From Gammaproteobacteria bacterium (GTDB taxonomy: Bacteria > Pseudomonadota > Gammaproteobacteria > Eutrophobiales > Eutrophobiaceae), in assembly GCA_004297165.1 (NCBI GenBank), contig SCUJ01000006.1:988464-1052463 (forward strand): a stretch of 64,000 bases of DNA. Direction: 5' to 3'. Every line of letters starts with the position of its first letter. Within the stretch, counting starts at the first letter, position 1. Positions 27,497-36,823 of this stretch are shown piece after piece. Under the pieces are notes generated by a model, which was not told the origin of the DNA, ran no database searches, and saw only the letters and a program-made list of their open reading frames with translations. The position numbers and the translations under genes were made by a program.

Positions 27497-27681
27497 CCTT
27501 CGGCCTTTGCCAGATGATGAAAACATAAATCTTATCCAGTTGTTGTAATTGTTGGTGTGGAACCTGAGCCTGAACGGCAAACCGGCGATATGAGACGGAA
27601 TCGTGGTGGCGCGTCCTTGATCGACAATCGCTTTATACAGGAGCGTCAACCCGGACACAAATAGTCAGTTACAGACCCTGG

Positions 27682-28329
27682 TCAGACCGTTTCATCCCGT
27701 TGCAAATGCCGCCAGCCGGCCTCGGTCAGCATGGCGTGGAGGAAGAAATCCAGGCCCTGATTGATATAGCCATCGAGATCCAGGCGCGGCGCCAGTTGCC
27801 AGTGTTTGAGGGCCCAGGCATGGGCATACATGACGAGCTGATAGGTGGCGATCTCGCTGTCCACGTTACGGAACAGGCCGGCCTCGATGCAGGCATCGAT
27901 ATAGCCGCCGATAATCCGGTTGGTCTGCCGCTCCGCGTTCTTGATCAGATCGCGGTGTTGCCGCGGCAGGGACTTGGTCGAGCGGTAGGCCAGGATGGTC
28001 GCCGCCTGGCGGCTGTCCACGACATGGCAATAGGCGCGAAAGGCCGCGCGGCAGCGATCCAGCGGGTCGGCGATGCCCTCAACGGCCTGCGGGATCTCGT
28101 TGGTGTAGGAATCCAGGACATCGAGGATCGCGAGCAGCAGCAAGTCCTCCTTGTCGTCGAAATACTGATAGATGAGGCCCGCGCTGACGCCCGCGGCGTC
28201 GGCGATCTCCTGCACCGTGGTCTGGAAGTAGCCGCGTTCGGAAAACAACTGCACGGCCGCGGTGGTGATCTGCCGGCGCCGTTGCCGAACGCGATCATCC
28301 TCGCCGCCGCTTGTCTGTTGCTGATTCAT
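27682..28329 (-). CDS. TetR-family transcriptional regulator
   Basis: This 215-residue protein has an N-terminal TetR helix-turn-helix (RRRQITTAAVQLFSERGYFQ, then QEIADAAGVSAGLIYQYFDD, residues 18-62) and a helical ligand domain. It starts at ATG 28329; the frame extends upstream but overlaps the hydratase gene. It is the last gene of the minus-strand acyl-CoA operon (22 bp after the hydratase), so it probably represses that operon and responds to an acyl-CoA. The palindrome pair at 32828-32865 is a likely operator. Confidence 0.88.
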   Translation of the reverse strand: MNQQQTSGGEDDRVRQRRRQITTAAVQLFSERGYFQTTVQEIADAAGVSAGLIYQYFDDKEDLLLLAILDVLDSYTNEIPQAVEGIADPLDRCRAAFRAYCHVVDSRQAATILAYRSTKSLPRQHRDLIKNAERQTNRIIGGYIDACIEAGLFRNVDSEIATYQLVMYAHAWALKHWQLAPRLDLDGYINQGLDFFLHAMLTEAGWRHLQRDETV

Positions 28330-28351
28330 GTGCGTTCGTGGGCGGAATGGT

Positions 28352-29116
28352 CTATCTGGACACGGATTTCGCGAGGAAGGCCTGCACCAGTTTCTGCGAA
28401 TCCGGGTCGCCATACAGGGCGCGGGTCTCCCGCAACTCCATCTCGTAGCCGTCCGCGGGATTGTTGTACGAAGCGGCGATGCAGTGCTTGCTCGCGGCGA
28501 TCGCCTGGCGCGGGAGTTTTCCCAGTCGCGCCACAAGATCCGACGTAAAGGCCGCGACGTTCTCCGGCTCCACCGCCCAATGCACCATCCCGAGCGCGGC
28601 CGCCTGTTCGCCGTTGACCACCTCCGCCCCGAGGATGATGCGTCGCGCGACCTGTTCGCCGCAGATCCGGGTCAGCCGCTGGGTGCCGCCGGCGCCGGGG
28701 ATGAGTCCGAGACCCGCCTCCGGCAGACCGAGTTTCGCCTTCACCGAGGCGACCCGCAGGTCGCATGCGAGCGCGAGTTCGAAACCGCCGCCCAGGGCCG
28801 CACCGCCGAGTTCCGCCACCGTCACCACGCCTATGCCTTCGAGCCGATCCAGCGCCCGTTGCACCTTGCGGATCAGTTCGACCATCTCATCGCAACCCGC
28901 GGGTGTCGCAACCAGGCGCTGCATCAGGGCGAGATCCGCCCCGGCACAGAAAATCTTGGAAGAGCTGCGCAAGTGCAGCACGGATACGGACCTGGTCCGG
29001 TCCACTTCATCGAGCGCCGCGTTGAGGGTATTCACCCATTCGTAATCCATCGCGTTGACCGGCGGACGGTCGAGCGTCGCGGTGGCTATCGATTCGTTGA
29101 TGGTCAGTTTGAACAT
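28352..29116 (-). CDS. Enoyl-CoA hydratase/isomerase
   Basis: This 254-residue crotonase-fold protein has SSSKIFCAGADLALMQRLV (oxyanion-hole strand, near residue 60), ELGGAALGGGFELALACDLR (near 103) and LPEAGLGLIPGAGGTQRLTR with the catalytic Glu. The start at 29116 (MFKLTINESIATATLDRP) is the standard family start. Part of the acyl-CoA operon 27682-32776. It would hydrate a 2-enoyl-CoA; substrate class not determinable. Confidence 0.88.
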   Translation of the reverse strand: MFKLTINESIATATLDRPPVNAMDYEWVNTLNAALDEVDRTRSVSVLHLRSSSKIFCAGADLALMQRLVATPAGCDEMVELIRKVQRALDRLEGIGVVTVAELGGAALGGGFELALACDLRVASVKAKLGLPEAGLGLIPGAGGTQRLTRICGEQVARRIILGAEVVNGEQAAALGMVHWAVEPENVAAFTSDLVARLGKLPRQAIAASKHCIAASYNNPADGYEMELRETRALYGDPDSQKLVQAFLAKSVSR

Positions 29117-29151
29117 GGTCGCAGTCCTGTATTCATGGAACGAAAATTCAT

Positions 29152-29910
29152 TTACATCGCCGGGCCCTGACCGCCATCGACATAGATCGTGGTCGCGTTC
29201 AGGAAACCCACATCTTCGGTATAAAGTCCGGCCACGACGCGCGCGATCTCTGTCAGCGTGCCTTTTCTGCCGCCCGGCAGGCGGCTGGCCAGAAATTTCG
29301 CCTGCCGTTCCTGATCGATTGCCTCGGCGCCCGTCTCCATGGGGGATTCCAGAAACCCTGGCGCGACATTCAACACGCGGATCCCCTGCTTCGCCCATTC
29401 CACGCCCAGCGAGCGGGTGAGCGAGGCGACCCCGGCCTTCGAGGCGCAGTAGGCGGCGTAATTCTTTATCCCCATCTGGTCCCAGAAGGACCCGAGGTTG
29501 ACGATGAGACCGCCGCCGTTTTTCACCAGATGCGGATAGGCCGCCTGACAGACGCTGAAGACGCCGACGACATTGGTGCGCAACACTGCCTCGAAATCGG
29601 CGAGCGCATATTCCCGAGCGGGGCCGCCGCTCACGATCCCGGCGCTGTTCACGACGCCCCGCAGGCCCTTGACCGCTGCGGCAGCGATCGCGGTCTTGAC
29701 GGATCGCGCGTCGGTAACGTCGCAAACCATGCCCTTGAACCGCCTGCGCACGGTCACGGGTTCCTGCTGTAAAGCCCCCGGCGTACGGCCGCTGCGGGAG
29801 AGACTTACAATGGAAAATCCCCTGCGCGCGAGTTCAATCGCGATGGCCGCGCCGATGCCCTGGCTGCCTCCGGTCACGGCTATAACGCCTGATTTCTGCA
29901 TTTTTGCCAT
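29152..29910 (-). CDS. Short-chain dehydrogenase (3-hydroxyacyl type)
   Basis: This 252-residue SDR has GGSQGIGAAIAIEL (residues 15-28), VNSAGIVSGG near 85, a Ser in NLGSFWDQMG and catalytic YCASKAGVASL near 155. It is the fourth gene of the operon, between acyl-CoA dehydrogenase and hydratase genes, so oxidation of a hydroxyacyl-CoA is the likely reaction. Confidence 0.88.
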   Translation of the reverse strand: MAKMQKSGVIAVTGGSQGIGAAIAIELARRGFSIVSLSRSGRTPGALQQEPVTVRRRFKGMVCDVTDARSVKTAIAAAAVKGLRGVVNSAGIVSGGPAREYALADFEAVLRTNVVGVFSVCQAAYPHLVKNGGGLIVNLGSFWDQMGIKNYAAYCASKAGVASLTRSLGVEWAKQGIRVLNVAPGFLESPMETGAEAIDQERQAKFLASRLPGGRKGTLTEIARVVAGLYTEDVGFLNATTIYVDGGQGPAM

Positions 29911-29967
29911 GTGATTATTGGAACCTATCGCAGAATCAGGCGAATGCAGCCATTTTGAGTTTTGGTT

Positions 29968-31137
29968 CTACTGATCTTCCGCCAGCACCGTCCCGCCGAT
30001 GATCAGCTTCTGAATCTCGCTCGTGCCTTCGTAGATCCGCAGCGAGCGGATCTCCCGGTACAGGCCTTCCACGACCACGCCGCTCACCACGCCCAGACCG
30101 CCGAAGATCTGCACAGCCTGATCGATGACCTTCTGCGCTTCTTCCGTGGCATAGAGCTTGGCCATCGCGGCCTCGCGGGTCACGCGGCCGCCGGGGTTGC
30201 GGTCCTTGGTCCAGGCGGCGCGATAGATCAGGAGCGCGGCGGCGTCGATGCTGACCGCCATGTCCGCGAGCTTGACCTGGGTCAACTGGTATTCGGAGAG
30301 ATGTTTGCCGAAGACCTCGCGTTTCTTGCTCTGGCGGATCGCCTCGTCCAGCGCCCGCCGGGCAAAACCCAGCGACGCCGCGCCCACCGATGAGCGGAAG
30401 ATGTCGAGAGTGGCCATTGCGATCTTGAACCCATCGCCGGGATTGGCCAGCATCGCACTCGCGGGGACCTTGCAGTCCTTGAACGCGAGCGTGCCGAGCG
30501 GATGGGGCGCGGACACGGCAATGCGTTCGCTGACCGAAAGCCCCGGATTGCCGGCATCCACGATGAAGGCCGACAGGCCGCGGGGACCTGGGGCATCGGC
30601 GGTGCGGGCGAAGACCACGTAGTGATCGGCGATCCCCGCGTTGGAGATCCAGGTCTTGCTGCCGTTGATCACGTAATCGCCGCCGGACTTGACCGCGGTG
30701 GTGGTCATCGCGCCGACATCCGAACCGGCATTGGGTTCCGAGATGGCGAAGGCCGCTATCTTTTCGCCCGCGGCAACCGGCGGCAGATAGCGCTGTTTCT
30801 GTTCCGCGTTGCCGAACAACGAGATCGGCCCGGTCCCCAGTCCCTGCATCGCGAAGCTGAAATCCGCGAGTCCCGAGACGTAACCCAGCGTCTCCCGGCA
30901 CAGGCAGAGATTGCGCACGCCGATGTAGCCGTTCTCGCCAGGGACGCAATATTTCAGCCAGCCGGCCTCGCCCAGCGTGCGCACCAGATGCCGGCAGTGA
31001 TTATCGACGGCATCGAGGTCATGTCCGGGTTCCTCCAGCGGGGCGATCTGACTCGCCGCCCACGCGCGCAGATCCAGCGCCAGGCGTTTATGCGCGGCGT
31101 CGAAAAACGGCCAATCCAGAAACGTGCTGTCCACCAT
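29968..31137 (-). CDS. Acyl-CoA dehydrogenase
   Basis: This 389-residue flavoenzyme has the FAD-binding and substrate motifs [17 protein letters not shown] near residue 132, the helical C-domain ([20 protein letters not shown]), and the catalytic Glu region [16 protein letters not shown] near 375. It forms a 2,3-double bond in an acyl-CoA, passing electrons to ETF. In this operon with a BadH-like SDR the substrate may be an alicyclic acyl-CoA (inference). Confidence 0.92.
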   Translation of the reverse strand: MVDSTFLDWPFFDAAHKRLALDLRAWAASQIAPLEEPGHDLDAVDNHCRHLVRTLGEAGWLKYCVPGENGYIGVRNLCLCRETLGYVSGLADFSFAMQGLGTGPISLFGNAEQKQRYLPPVAAGEKIAAFAISEPNAGSDVGAMTTTAVKSGGDYVINGSKTWISNAGIADHYVVFARTADAPGPRGLSAFIVDAGNPGLSVSERIAVSAPHPLGTLAFKDCKVPASAMLANPGDGFKIAMATLDIFRSSVGAASLGFARRALDEAIRQSKKREVFGKHLSEYQLTQVKLADMAVSIDAAALLIYRAAWTKDRNPGGRVTREAAMAKLYATEEAQKVIDQAVQIFGGLGVVSGVVVEGLYREIRSLRIYEGTSEIQKLIIGGTVLAEDQ

Positions 31138-31167
31138 GTCGTTCTCCCCTGTTGCTGCAAGAAGGAA

Positions 31168-31986
31168 TCAGTTGCCCTCGAACACCGGCTTGCTCTTCGC
31201 CACGAAGGCGTTGTAGGCGCGGGTGAAATCCTCGGTCTGCATGCAGATGGCCTGGGCCTCGGCCTCGATCTCGAGGGCCTGTTCGATGCTCACGCTCCAT
31301 TCCTGGTTGAGGCACTTCTTGGTCACGGAATGGGCGAAGGTCGGACCGTAGGCGAGTTTCCGGGCGGATTCGACAGCCTTTGCCAGGACCTCGCCGGCCG
31401 GGAACAGTCCGTTGTAAAAGCCCCAGGCCAGACCTTCATCGGCCTTCATAGCGCGGCCGGTGTAAAGCAGTTCGGCGGCGCGGCCCTGGCCGATGATGCG
31501 CGGCAGGATGGCGCAGGCGCCCATGTCACAACCGGCAAGACCCACGCGGGTGAACAGGAAGGCGGTGGTGCAATCCGGCGAGCCGTAACGCAGGTCGCTC
31601 GCCATCGCGATGATCGCCCCGGCCCCGGCGCAGACGCCTTCGACGGCGGAGACGATGGGTTGCGGGCACTGGCGCATCTCCTTGACCAGATCGCCGGTCA
31701 TGCGGCAGAAGGCCAGCAGTCCCGTCATATCCATCTTGGTGAGCGGGCCGATGATCTCGTGGACATCGCCGCCGGAGCAGAAGTTGCCGCCGGCCCCGGT
31801 GAAGACCACCGTTTTGACATCATCCGCGTATTGCAGCTTGTGGAAGGTATCGCGCAGTTCCGCATAGCTTTCGAAGGTCAGCGGGTTCTTGCGCTCGGGG
31901 CGGTTCAGGGTGATGGTCGCGACCCGGTCCTCGACCTTCCAGGCGAAATGTTTCGGTTGGAAATCCGCAGCTTTCAGTGTGTACAT
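31168..31986 (-). CDS. Enoyl-CoA hydratase family protein of aromatic/alicyclic acyl-CoA clusters
   Basis: This 272-residue crotonase has [17 protein letters not shown] near residue 65, [18 protein letters not shown] near 115 and [20 protein letters not shown] near 143. The last segment has Gly-Cys-Asp-Met where ordinary hydratases have a catalytic Glu-Gly pair, as in a subfamily I associate with aminobenzoyl-CoA or cyclic acyl-CoA clusters. It may hydrolyse or hydrate a ring-derived CoA ester. Second gene of the operon, 43 bp after the BadH-like SDR. Confidence 0.82.
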   Translation of the reverse strand: MYTLKAADFQPKHFAWKVEDRVATITLNRPERKNPLTFESYAELRDTFHKLQYADDVKTVVFTGAGGNFCSGGDVHEIIGPLTKMDMTGLLAFCRMTGDLVKEMRQCPQPIVSAVEGVCAGAGAIIAMASDLRYGSPDCTTAFLFTRVGLAGCDMGACAILPRIIGQGRAAELLYTGRAMKADEGLAWGFYNGLFPAGEVLAKAVESARKLAYGPTFAHSVTKKCLNQEWSVSIEQALEIEAEAQAICMQTEDFTRAYNAFVAKSKPVFEGN

Positions 31987-32029
31987 GGTGCTTTTACTCC
32001 TGACTTGTAATGTGAGATTGACTAATCGC

Positions 32030-32776
32030 TTAACCGGGGATCACCAGGCCGCCGCTGACGCTCAACACCTGGCCGGTGACGAACGAGGCCCGGTCGCTGG
32101 CGAAGAAGAGGATGGCATCGGCGATCTCCGAGGGCTTGGCGAGCCGGCGCAGCGGCGTCACGCGGACGAAGGCCTCGCGGTGCTTCTCGGGTACGGCCGC
32201 AAGCAGCGGGGTATCCGTGGGTCCGGGGCAGACGCTGTTGACGGTGATGTTGTAACGCGCGACCTCGCGGGTGAGGCTCTTGCCGAAGGCGATGATCCCG
32301 CCCTTGGCGCCGGAATAAACGGTCTCGCCGAGGCTGCCGACGCGACCCGCGTCGCTGGAGACGAAGACAATACGGCCGGACTGTTTCTCGATCATGCCGT
32401 CGAGGAAGGCGCGGGTAAGATAGATGGGGCCGATGAGGTTGAGTTTCAGAACCTTGTCCCAGAAGTCCGGGGTGTTTTCGACGAAGGGCTGGATTTTACC
32501 CCAGCCGGCCACATGCGCCATGATGTCGACGCCGGGGACCTTGGCCAGCACCGCGGCCTTGAATTTATTGATGCTCTCGGGATCGGTGACATCGAGGTGA
32601 AAGAAATCCGCCTTCTGACCCTTGTCACGGATCGCCTTGGCGGTCTTTTCGCCGCCCTCGTCATTGATGTCCGCCGCGATCACATGGGCGCCCGCCGCGG
32701 CCAGGGTCTCCGCGGTCGCGTGCCCGATGCCCGATGCCGCGCCTGTCACGATTGCCACTTTATTATCTACACGCAT
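32030..32776 (-). CDS. SDR similar to 2-hydroxycyclohexanecarboxyl-CoA dehydrogenase (BadH-like)
   Basis: This 248-residue SDR has [15 protein letters not shown] (residues 11-25), [14 protein letters not shown] near 88 and a Ser-Tyr-Lys triad in [20 protein letters not shown] near 140-157. The AGW...PFVE and SDAxRVGSxGE pattern is that of BadH-type dehydrogenases of the cyclohexanecarboxylate/benzoate pathway. First gene of a six-gene minus-strand operon, with an AAGGAG ribosome site and a likely TetR operator upstream. Confidence 0.82.
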   Translation of the reverse strand: MRVDNKVAIVTGAASGIGHATAETLAAAGAHVIAADINDEGGEKTAKAIRDKGQKADFFHLDVTDPESINKFKAAVLAKVPGVDIMAHVAGWGKIQPFVENTPDFWDKVLKLNLIGPIYLTRAFLDGMIEKQSGRIVFVSSDAGRVGSLGETVYSGAKGGIIAFGKSLTREVARYNITVNSVCPGPTDTPLLAAVPEKHREAFVRVTPLRRLAKPSEIADAILFFASDRASFVTGQVLSVSGGLVIPG

Positions 32777-32827
32777 TGCAGTAACTCCTTACGAAGGTTA
32801 CGTCGATTGAGTTGAAAAATTCAGGTG

Positions 32828-32865
32828 TTGAATGACTATTCAATTGTTACTGAATAATCATTCAA
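32828..32865 (-). promoter_or_regulatory. Double palindrome, likely TetR operator of the acyl-CoA operon
   Basis: TTGAATGACTATTCA, 8 bases, then TGAATAATCATTCAA. The two 15-base arms are inverted copies with one mismatch, and each arm contains its own TGAAT/ATTCA dyad. It lies about 50 bp upstream of the BadH-like start. The operon ends with a TetR gene, so this is the obvious binding site. Confidence 0.65.
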
Positions 32866-32959
32866 TCAAGCGGGGATGTCAATAGGATTTCTCGGCCGGA
32901 GGCATCGCGAGACCGAGAGAGAGAGGCGTTTTGGATCACCTGCCGGGTGAAAAAATAAC

Positions 32960-33496
32960 TTAGGGGGCCAGACTCAATGCCTTTTTTATATTTTCCTCCA
33001 GCGCGGATTCATCTCCGACCTCAAAACCGCGCTGAATGAAGAGGATTTCACCTTCCGGATTCAGCAGATAATGCTCAGGGGTCATCCTGACATCGTAACG
33101 CCGCATCAGGTATTGCTGCGAGGCGCCGACCAGAACCGGCACGGTGTATTGATGTTCCGCCAACCAGTCGGGGATCGCGTCCTCTTCCTCCTCGACGATG
33201 TTGATCCAGACCATCTTCAACCCCCGATCCTTGTAGGTGTCGTAGAGCTTCACGGTCACCGGAAACGCCCGGTTGCAATAGGGACAGGAGGGAAAGAAAA
33301 ATGCGATCAACGTGGCCTTGTCCCGGAAATCCTCCAGCGTCCGGGTCTCGCCGGTGAGCGTCTTGAGCTTGAAGGACTTGAACTGGTCCGCGGCCCGTGC
33401 CTGCCCCAGGAAGGCCAGCGCCGAGATAACAACGGCGCAGTAGAGGATCCGGGGGATCCCCTCGAACCAGGACCGTCGGACAGACAACTTCACCAT
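32960..33496 (-). CDS. Exported thioredoxin-fold redoxin (TlpA/AhpC-TSA type)
   Basis: This 178-residue protein has an N-terminal signal or anchor (residues 12-35, ending ARAAD) and a thioredoxin fold with active-site CPYC in FFPSCPYCNRAFP near residue 75. A TPEHYLLNPEGEILFIQRGF strand follows with the cis-Pro region. It is probably a periplasmic reductase. It lies 45 bp downstream of the outer-membrane protein gene on the same strand and may keep its or another protein's thiols reduced. Confidence 0.82.
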   Translation of the reverse strand: MVKLSVRRSWFEGIPRILYCAVVISALAFLGQARAADQFKSFKLKTLTGETRTLEDFRDKATLIAFFFPSCPYCNRAFPVTVKLYDTYKDRGLKMVWINIVEEEEDAIPDWLAEHQYTVPVLVGASQQYLMRRYDVRMTPEHYLLNPEGEILFIQRGFEVGDESALEENIKKALSLAP

Positions 33497-33541
33497 GAAT
33501 TACTCCTCAACAGCGCGGACAGTTGAAAAAAGTCCGGGGCA

Positions 33542-34654
33542 TCATCCACCAAAACGATAGCTGACGCTGAACTCAATCATGTAATTCGCGAAGGTGGAAT
33601 CCCGCACGGCCCCGAAGGAATCTCCCACATATTGGTGGACGCGCACCGGTACGGTGAATGAAAAGATCGCCCGGTCGATGGTGTAATTGATCCCCGGATC
33701 CAGGGTCATGAAGTAACCGGGACGGCGGAACCCCGTAGTATCCCCGATGAGATCCGATTCCGGTACGCCGACAACCCGCCCGGCGAGACTCACCGAGAGT
33801 CCGGGGATGGCCAGGATGGGATACGCCGCGCCGACCCTGGCGATGTAGGAATCGTTGACCGTGTTGAAACGGATGTTATCCGCCACCGCTTGCGGTCCGA
33901 CCGGGTTCAAGAACGCGGGCGGCGAAAAGGTGTCGTTCTGTCCCCGGGGGTTGAAGGTATAAGCCCCATTGGCGAACAGGGTGAAGTCCCCCACGGTTTT
34001 GAATGCCTCCATCGACAACTGGAAACCCCAGCCGCCATCGCCCGGCTGGATGGATTGATCGACGAACCTTGATCGGATGTCTGCCCCGGTTCGGTTAGGG
34101 AAGAGGTCCGTCACCTCGCTGTCTCCGGTCGGTATCTTGACGCTCAATCCGAGGCCGATGTTTTGATCGGAGTTTTCCTGAGAATTCATCAACCAGTAGC
34201 GGGCGCCGATGCTCACGTCCCCGATTCCGTTCGCCGAATGTTCGAAGCGGGGACTGCCGGCGACGCCGGACGGCAGGGCGCGGTTGGAACTGCCTTCCAG
34301 CATGTAAGGGATGCTCAGGGTCAGGTTGAGTTGCTGGTTCAGGGCATAGATGCCGCCGATCTCCATGGCCTGCATCTCGCTGATGACCTGGGTGTTCGTG
34401 TTCATGACGACCAGATTCAGACCGGAACCATTACTGTAATGCTCGTCCGCGGTGAACTGCCGGTAGTTGGCCGTGAGCTGAAACTGGCCTTCTTCCAGGA
34501 AGGGACTCGATTGCGCGCCAAGCACGGGCGCTGTGGTTCGCGTCAGGATGCAACCCTGGGCATGCACTGACAACGGAATCGACAAACCCGCGAGCATCGC
34601 AAGACACGCTGCAAATCCGACTGCCGATTTGAAAACCAAATTGCGCACTTGCAC
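33542..34654 (-). CDS. Outer-membrane beta-barrel protein of the MetA/phenol-degradation (transporter) type
   Basis: This 370-residue protein has a signal peptide ending SVHAQ near residue 32 and a beta-strand-rich body: EEGQFQLTANYRQFTADEHY, GGIYALNQQLNLTLSIPYM, GDVSIGARYWLMNSQ, and a C-terminal strand ending VSYRFGG with aromatic residue, the barrel signature. Similar proteins are annotated in phenol or hydrocarbon degradation clusters as porins for hydrophobic compounds. The stretch 34655-34897 upstream has no gene. Confidence 0.72.
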   Translation of the reverse strand: MQVRNLVFKSAVGFAACLAMLAGLSIPLSVHAQGCILTRTTAPVLGAQSSPFLEEGQFQLTANYRQFTADEHYSNGSGLNLVVMNTNTQVISEMQAMEIGGIYALNQQLNLTLSIPYMLEGSSNRALPSGVAGSPRFEHSANGIGDVSIGARYWLMNSQENSDQNIGLGLSVKIPTGDSEVTDLFPNRTGADIRSRFVDQSIQPGDGGWGFQLSMEAFKTVGDFTLFANGAYTFNPRGQNDTFSPPAFLNPVGPQAVADNIRFNTVNDSYIARVGAAYPILAIPGLSVSLAGRVVGVPESDLIGDTTGFRRPGYFMTLDPGINYTIDRAIFSFTVPVRVHQYVGDSFGAVRDSTFANYMIEFSVSYRFGG

Positions 34655-34897
34655 TGTTGAAATCCTCGCGTTGATGCTTCGTAATAAATGGAAGACGGAT
34701 GAATGCCCGAAAATGCCGCGGAACTATAAAGAAGGCGCCCTTCGGTAACAAACAAGACTTTTCTATCAACAGCGAGCGGTAATGAGAAAATTCCGATAAC
34801 TCCGGATTATCTATGGCAGGGAAATTAATTACGGTTTTTCGTGTGGATATCGGCTGGTATTACCATGAAGAAGATGCGTGCAAGCGTGTCCGGTCAT

Positions 34898-36049
34898 TCA
34901 GGCATAGGCATCATTGAGATGCCGTGACGCGATAACCATGCTTTGCAGTTTTCGGAAGGCGGTCTCGGCGTCATTCACGCAGCGTTGCGCGAAACAGCCA
35001 AAGCCGCAATCGGGATTCAGGTAGATGGCCTCGGGCCGGAAATGGCGCATGGCCTTTTCCACGCTCGCGATGATGGCTTGCGGATCCTCCGCCTCGGACG
35101 TGCGCGGATTGCAGACGCCGAGCCCGATCTCCTTGTGCCCCAGCGCCTGGCCCACGATCTCGATCTCTCCGGCCCGGGGCGTGGCGTATTCGAGCACGTA
35201 CTGATCGACACGCATGTCCGCGAAGGCCGGCAGGAGCGGGGTGTAATCGCCGGAGAGCAGCACCTCCTCCTTGCGGCTCCAGTTGCCCCGGCAGACATGG
35301 ATGCCGGTCTTGATGCCATCGATGTCATGAATGACCGCGTTGATCAGCTCCGCCGCGTATCTCAGCTCCGAACCCGCGTCACGGCGGGTCGCCAGCGTCG
35401 CTCACATGAAGGTGCGGCGGTTGTTCTCGCTCGAAAACACCACCTCGGTGAGGACCGGTTCATCGAACTGCACGAACCCGCAGCCGGCATCGCGCAGGGC
35501 GATGACCTCGGCGCGCAGCAGTCTGACGATATCCTCCCCCATTGCCACCTTGTCGGCATAGGCCTGCCCGGTGAAGGCCCCCACCCACATGGAACGGGTG
35601 AGCAGATAAGGCCCCGGCAGGGTTACCTTCACCGGTTTATCCGTATGCTCGCGGACGAAGCGATAGTCGTCCAGCGCGAAGGGCAGCCGCTGGGAGAGCC
35701 GGCCCACGCAGGTCGGGTTACGGATCGCGGAGGCCGGCACATCCAGGGTCTGGAGGATCTCCTCGAAGCCGGATTTGTCCTCCACGATATCCAGCATCTC
35801 CGCGAGCGACATCAGGCGCGTGCCATCCAGTTTGTCGGTCACGAAGGAATAGAAATTGTCCCGCCGCTGTTCCCCGTCGACGACGATATCGACGCCGGCC
35901 CGCAACTGGTAGTCGAGACACTTCCGCACCTCGTCATCCGCAATGCGGTTGAAGGCGGCGGCGTCGATCTCGCGTTTCTGATGGGCGCGCAGCGCCCTTA
36001 ACAAGTCTTTCGATCTCGGCCACGAGCCGACCTGGGTTACTTCAAACAT
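34898..36049 (-). CDS. Cobalamin-independent methionine synthase (MetE C-terminal-like) family protein with in-frame TGA
   Basis: The minus-strand frame from ATG 36049 to TGA at 34898-34900 codes a complete MetE-II/epoxyalkane:CoM-transferase-like TIM barrel (383 residues), except for one in-frame TGA at 35402-35404 (codon 216), right after NNRRTFM. Both sides are clearly homologous: before it VTQVGSWPRSKDL, VDGEQRRDNFYSF and FVQFDEPVLTEVVFS; after it ATLATRRDAGSEL, TGIHVCRGNWSRKEE (zinc ligands His-x-Cys), EYATPRAGE and LNPDCGFGCFA (third Cys). No frameshift is needed. Possibilities are a nonsense mutation (pseudogene), a selenocysteine codon, or a sequencing error; relatives as I recall them often have Cys after FM. 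Methyl-thiol transfer is expected. Confidence 0.75.
35372..35404 (-). other. In-frame TGA with SECIS-like hairpin
   Basis: Twelve bases after TGA comes ACCCGC, loop CGTGAC, GCGGGT: a perfect 6-bp stem with a 6-base loop. The TGA-to-loop distance is 18 bases and a G is among the first two loop bases, which fits the loose bacterial SECIS pattern. Such hairpins are easily found by chance in GC-rich DNA. Confidence 0.35.
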
Positions 36050-36073
36050 GGGCTGTCATCATAAAAAATATCG

Positions 36074-36823
36074 CTAAATGATGTTCATCTTTGTGGTGAT
36101 GGCTACACCTTTTTTCAACGTCTGGCTGATGGGACACCGCGAGACCGTTACGTCCCACGCCTCCCTAACCGTTGCGGGATCCGCGAAGGTGGAGGCATAA
36201 CAGGTCAGGTCGATGGCGGCGAGCGACGGGTCCCCTTTCTCGATGCCGAGATGGGCAAGTATATTGTGGATGCGGCCCTGCACGCTGATCTCGATATCGT
36301 CGACCGCGATGTTGCGTTGTGAACACGCGACCCTGAAGGCCGTGCACAAGGCGCCGGCCAGGGCCCCCAGCAGATACTCCACCGCCGACGGGTTGGCGTC
36401 CTTTTCCTCGAAGCTCGCCGGTTGACCGACCGGGAAGGAGAAATTGCGGCAATAAACCGTGCTTTTCAGGCCATCGTTGGAGCGGGAGCGCAAGCGCCAG
36501 AGATATTCCCTGGCCTTGCGTTTGTCTTCTTCGAGGGCGTTCTCTTCGCGCTGCGCGCGCTCGGTCCCGCCCTTGCGGATGAAATAGGCCGTGGCCCCAT
36601 TTTCCTTGCGCGAACCGAGCAGGGTATGACCGACCATGCCGCACCACGGCGGCAGATCCAGCGCCACGGTCGGCTCGCTGCTGCGCAGTTCCAGGATACC
36701 CTCGATCGGCACCCGACTCATGTGTTCACGGATGAGCAGGACCAGCCCGGAGCCGCAATCCAGGTTACCACCGTCGAAAACGGCATCGACTCTCGCAGGC
36801 AGGCCGTCATTCGCGCTCATCAA
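36074..36823 (-). CDS. TusA-like/OsmC fusion protein
   Basis: This 249-residue protein has an N-terminal TusA/SirA-type domain (residues 8-70: FDGGNLDCGSGLVLLIREHM and PPWCGMVGHTLLGS) joined to an OsmC domain (residues about 110-245) with YLLGALAGALCTAF and the second Cys in ISVQGRIHN/LTCYAS. OsmC proteins reduce organic peroxides or handle persulfides through two cysteines. Notably the TusA CPxP motif is replaced by CGSG. It overlaps the DsrE gene by 4 bp, so the products are co-expressed in a sulfur-relay cluster. Confidence 0.8.
   Translation of the reverse strand: MMSANDGLPARVDAVFDGGNLDCGSGLVLLIREHMSRVPIEGILELRSSEPTVALDLPPWCGMVGHTLLGSRKENGATAYFIRKGGTERAQREENALEEDKRKAREYLWRLRSRSNDGLKSTVYCRNFSFPVGQPASFEEKDANPSAVEYLLGALAGALCTAFRVACSQRNIAVDDIEISVQGRIHNILAHLGIEKGDPSLAAIDLTCYASTFADPATVREAWDVTVSRCPISQTLKKGVAITTKMNII

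Noticed and set aside
34898..36049. Programmed or accidental frameshift in the MetE-like gene
   Set aside because: Both halves are in the same frame; only a stop codon separates them, so no shift is involved.
36050..36073. Cobalamin or SAM riboswitch before the MetE-like gene
   Set aside because: The gap to the OsmC-fusion gene is only 24 bp, too short for any riboswitch.
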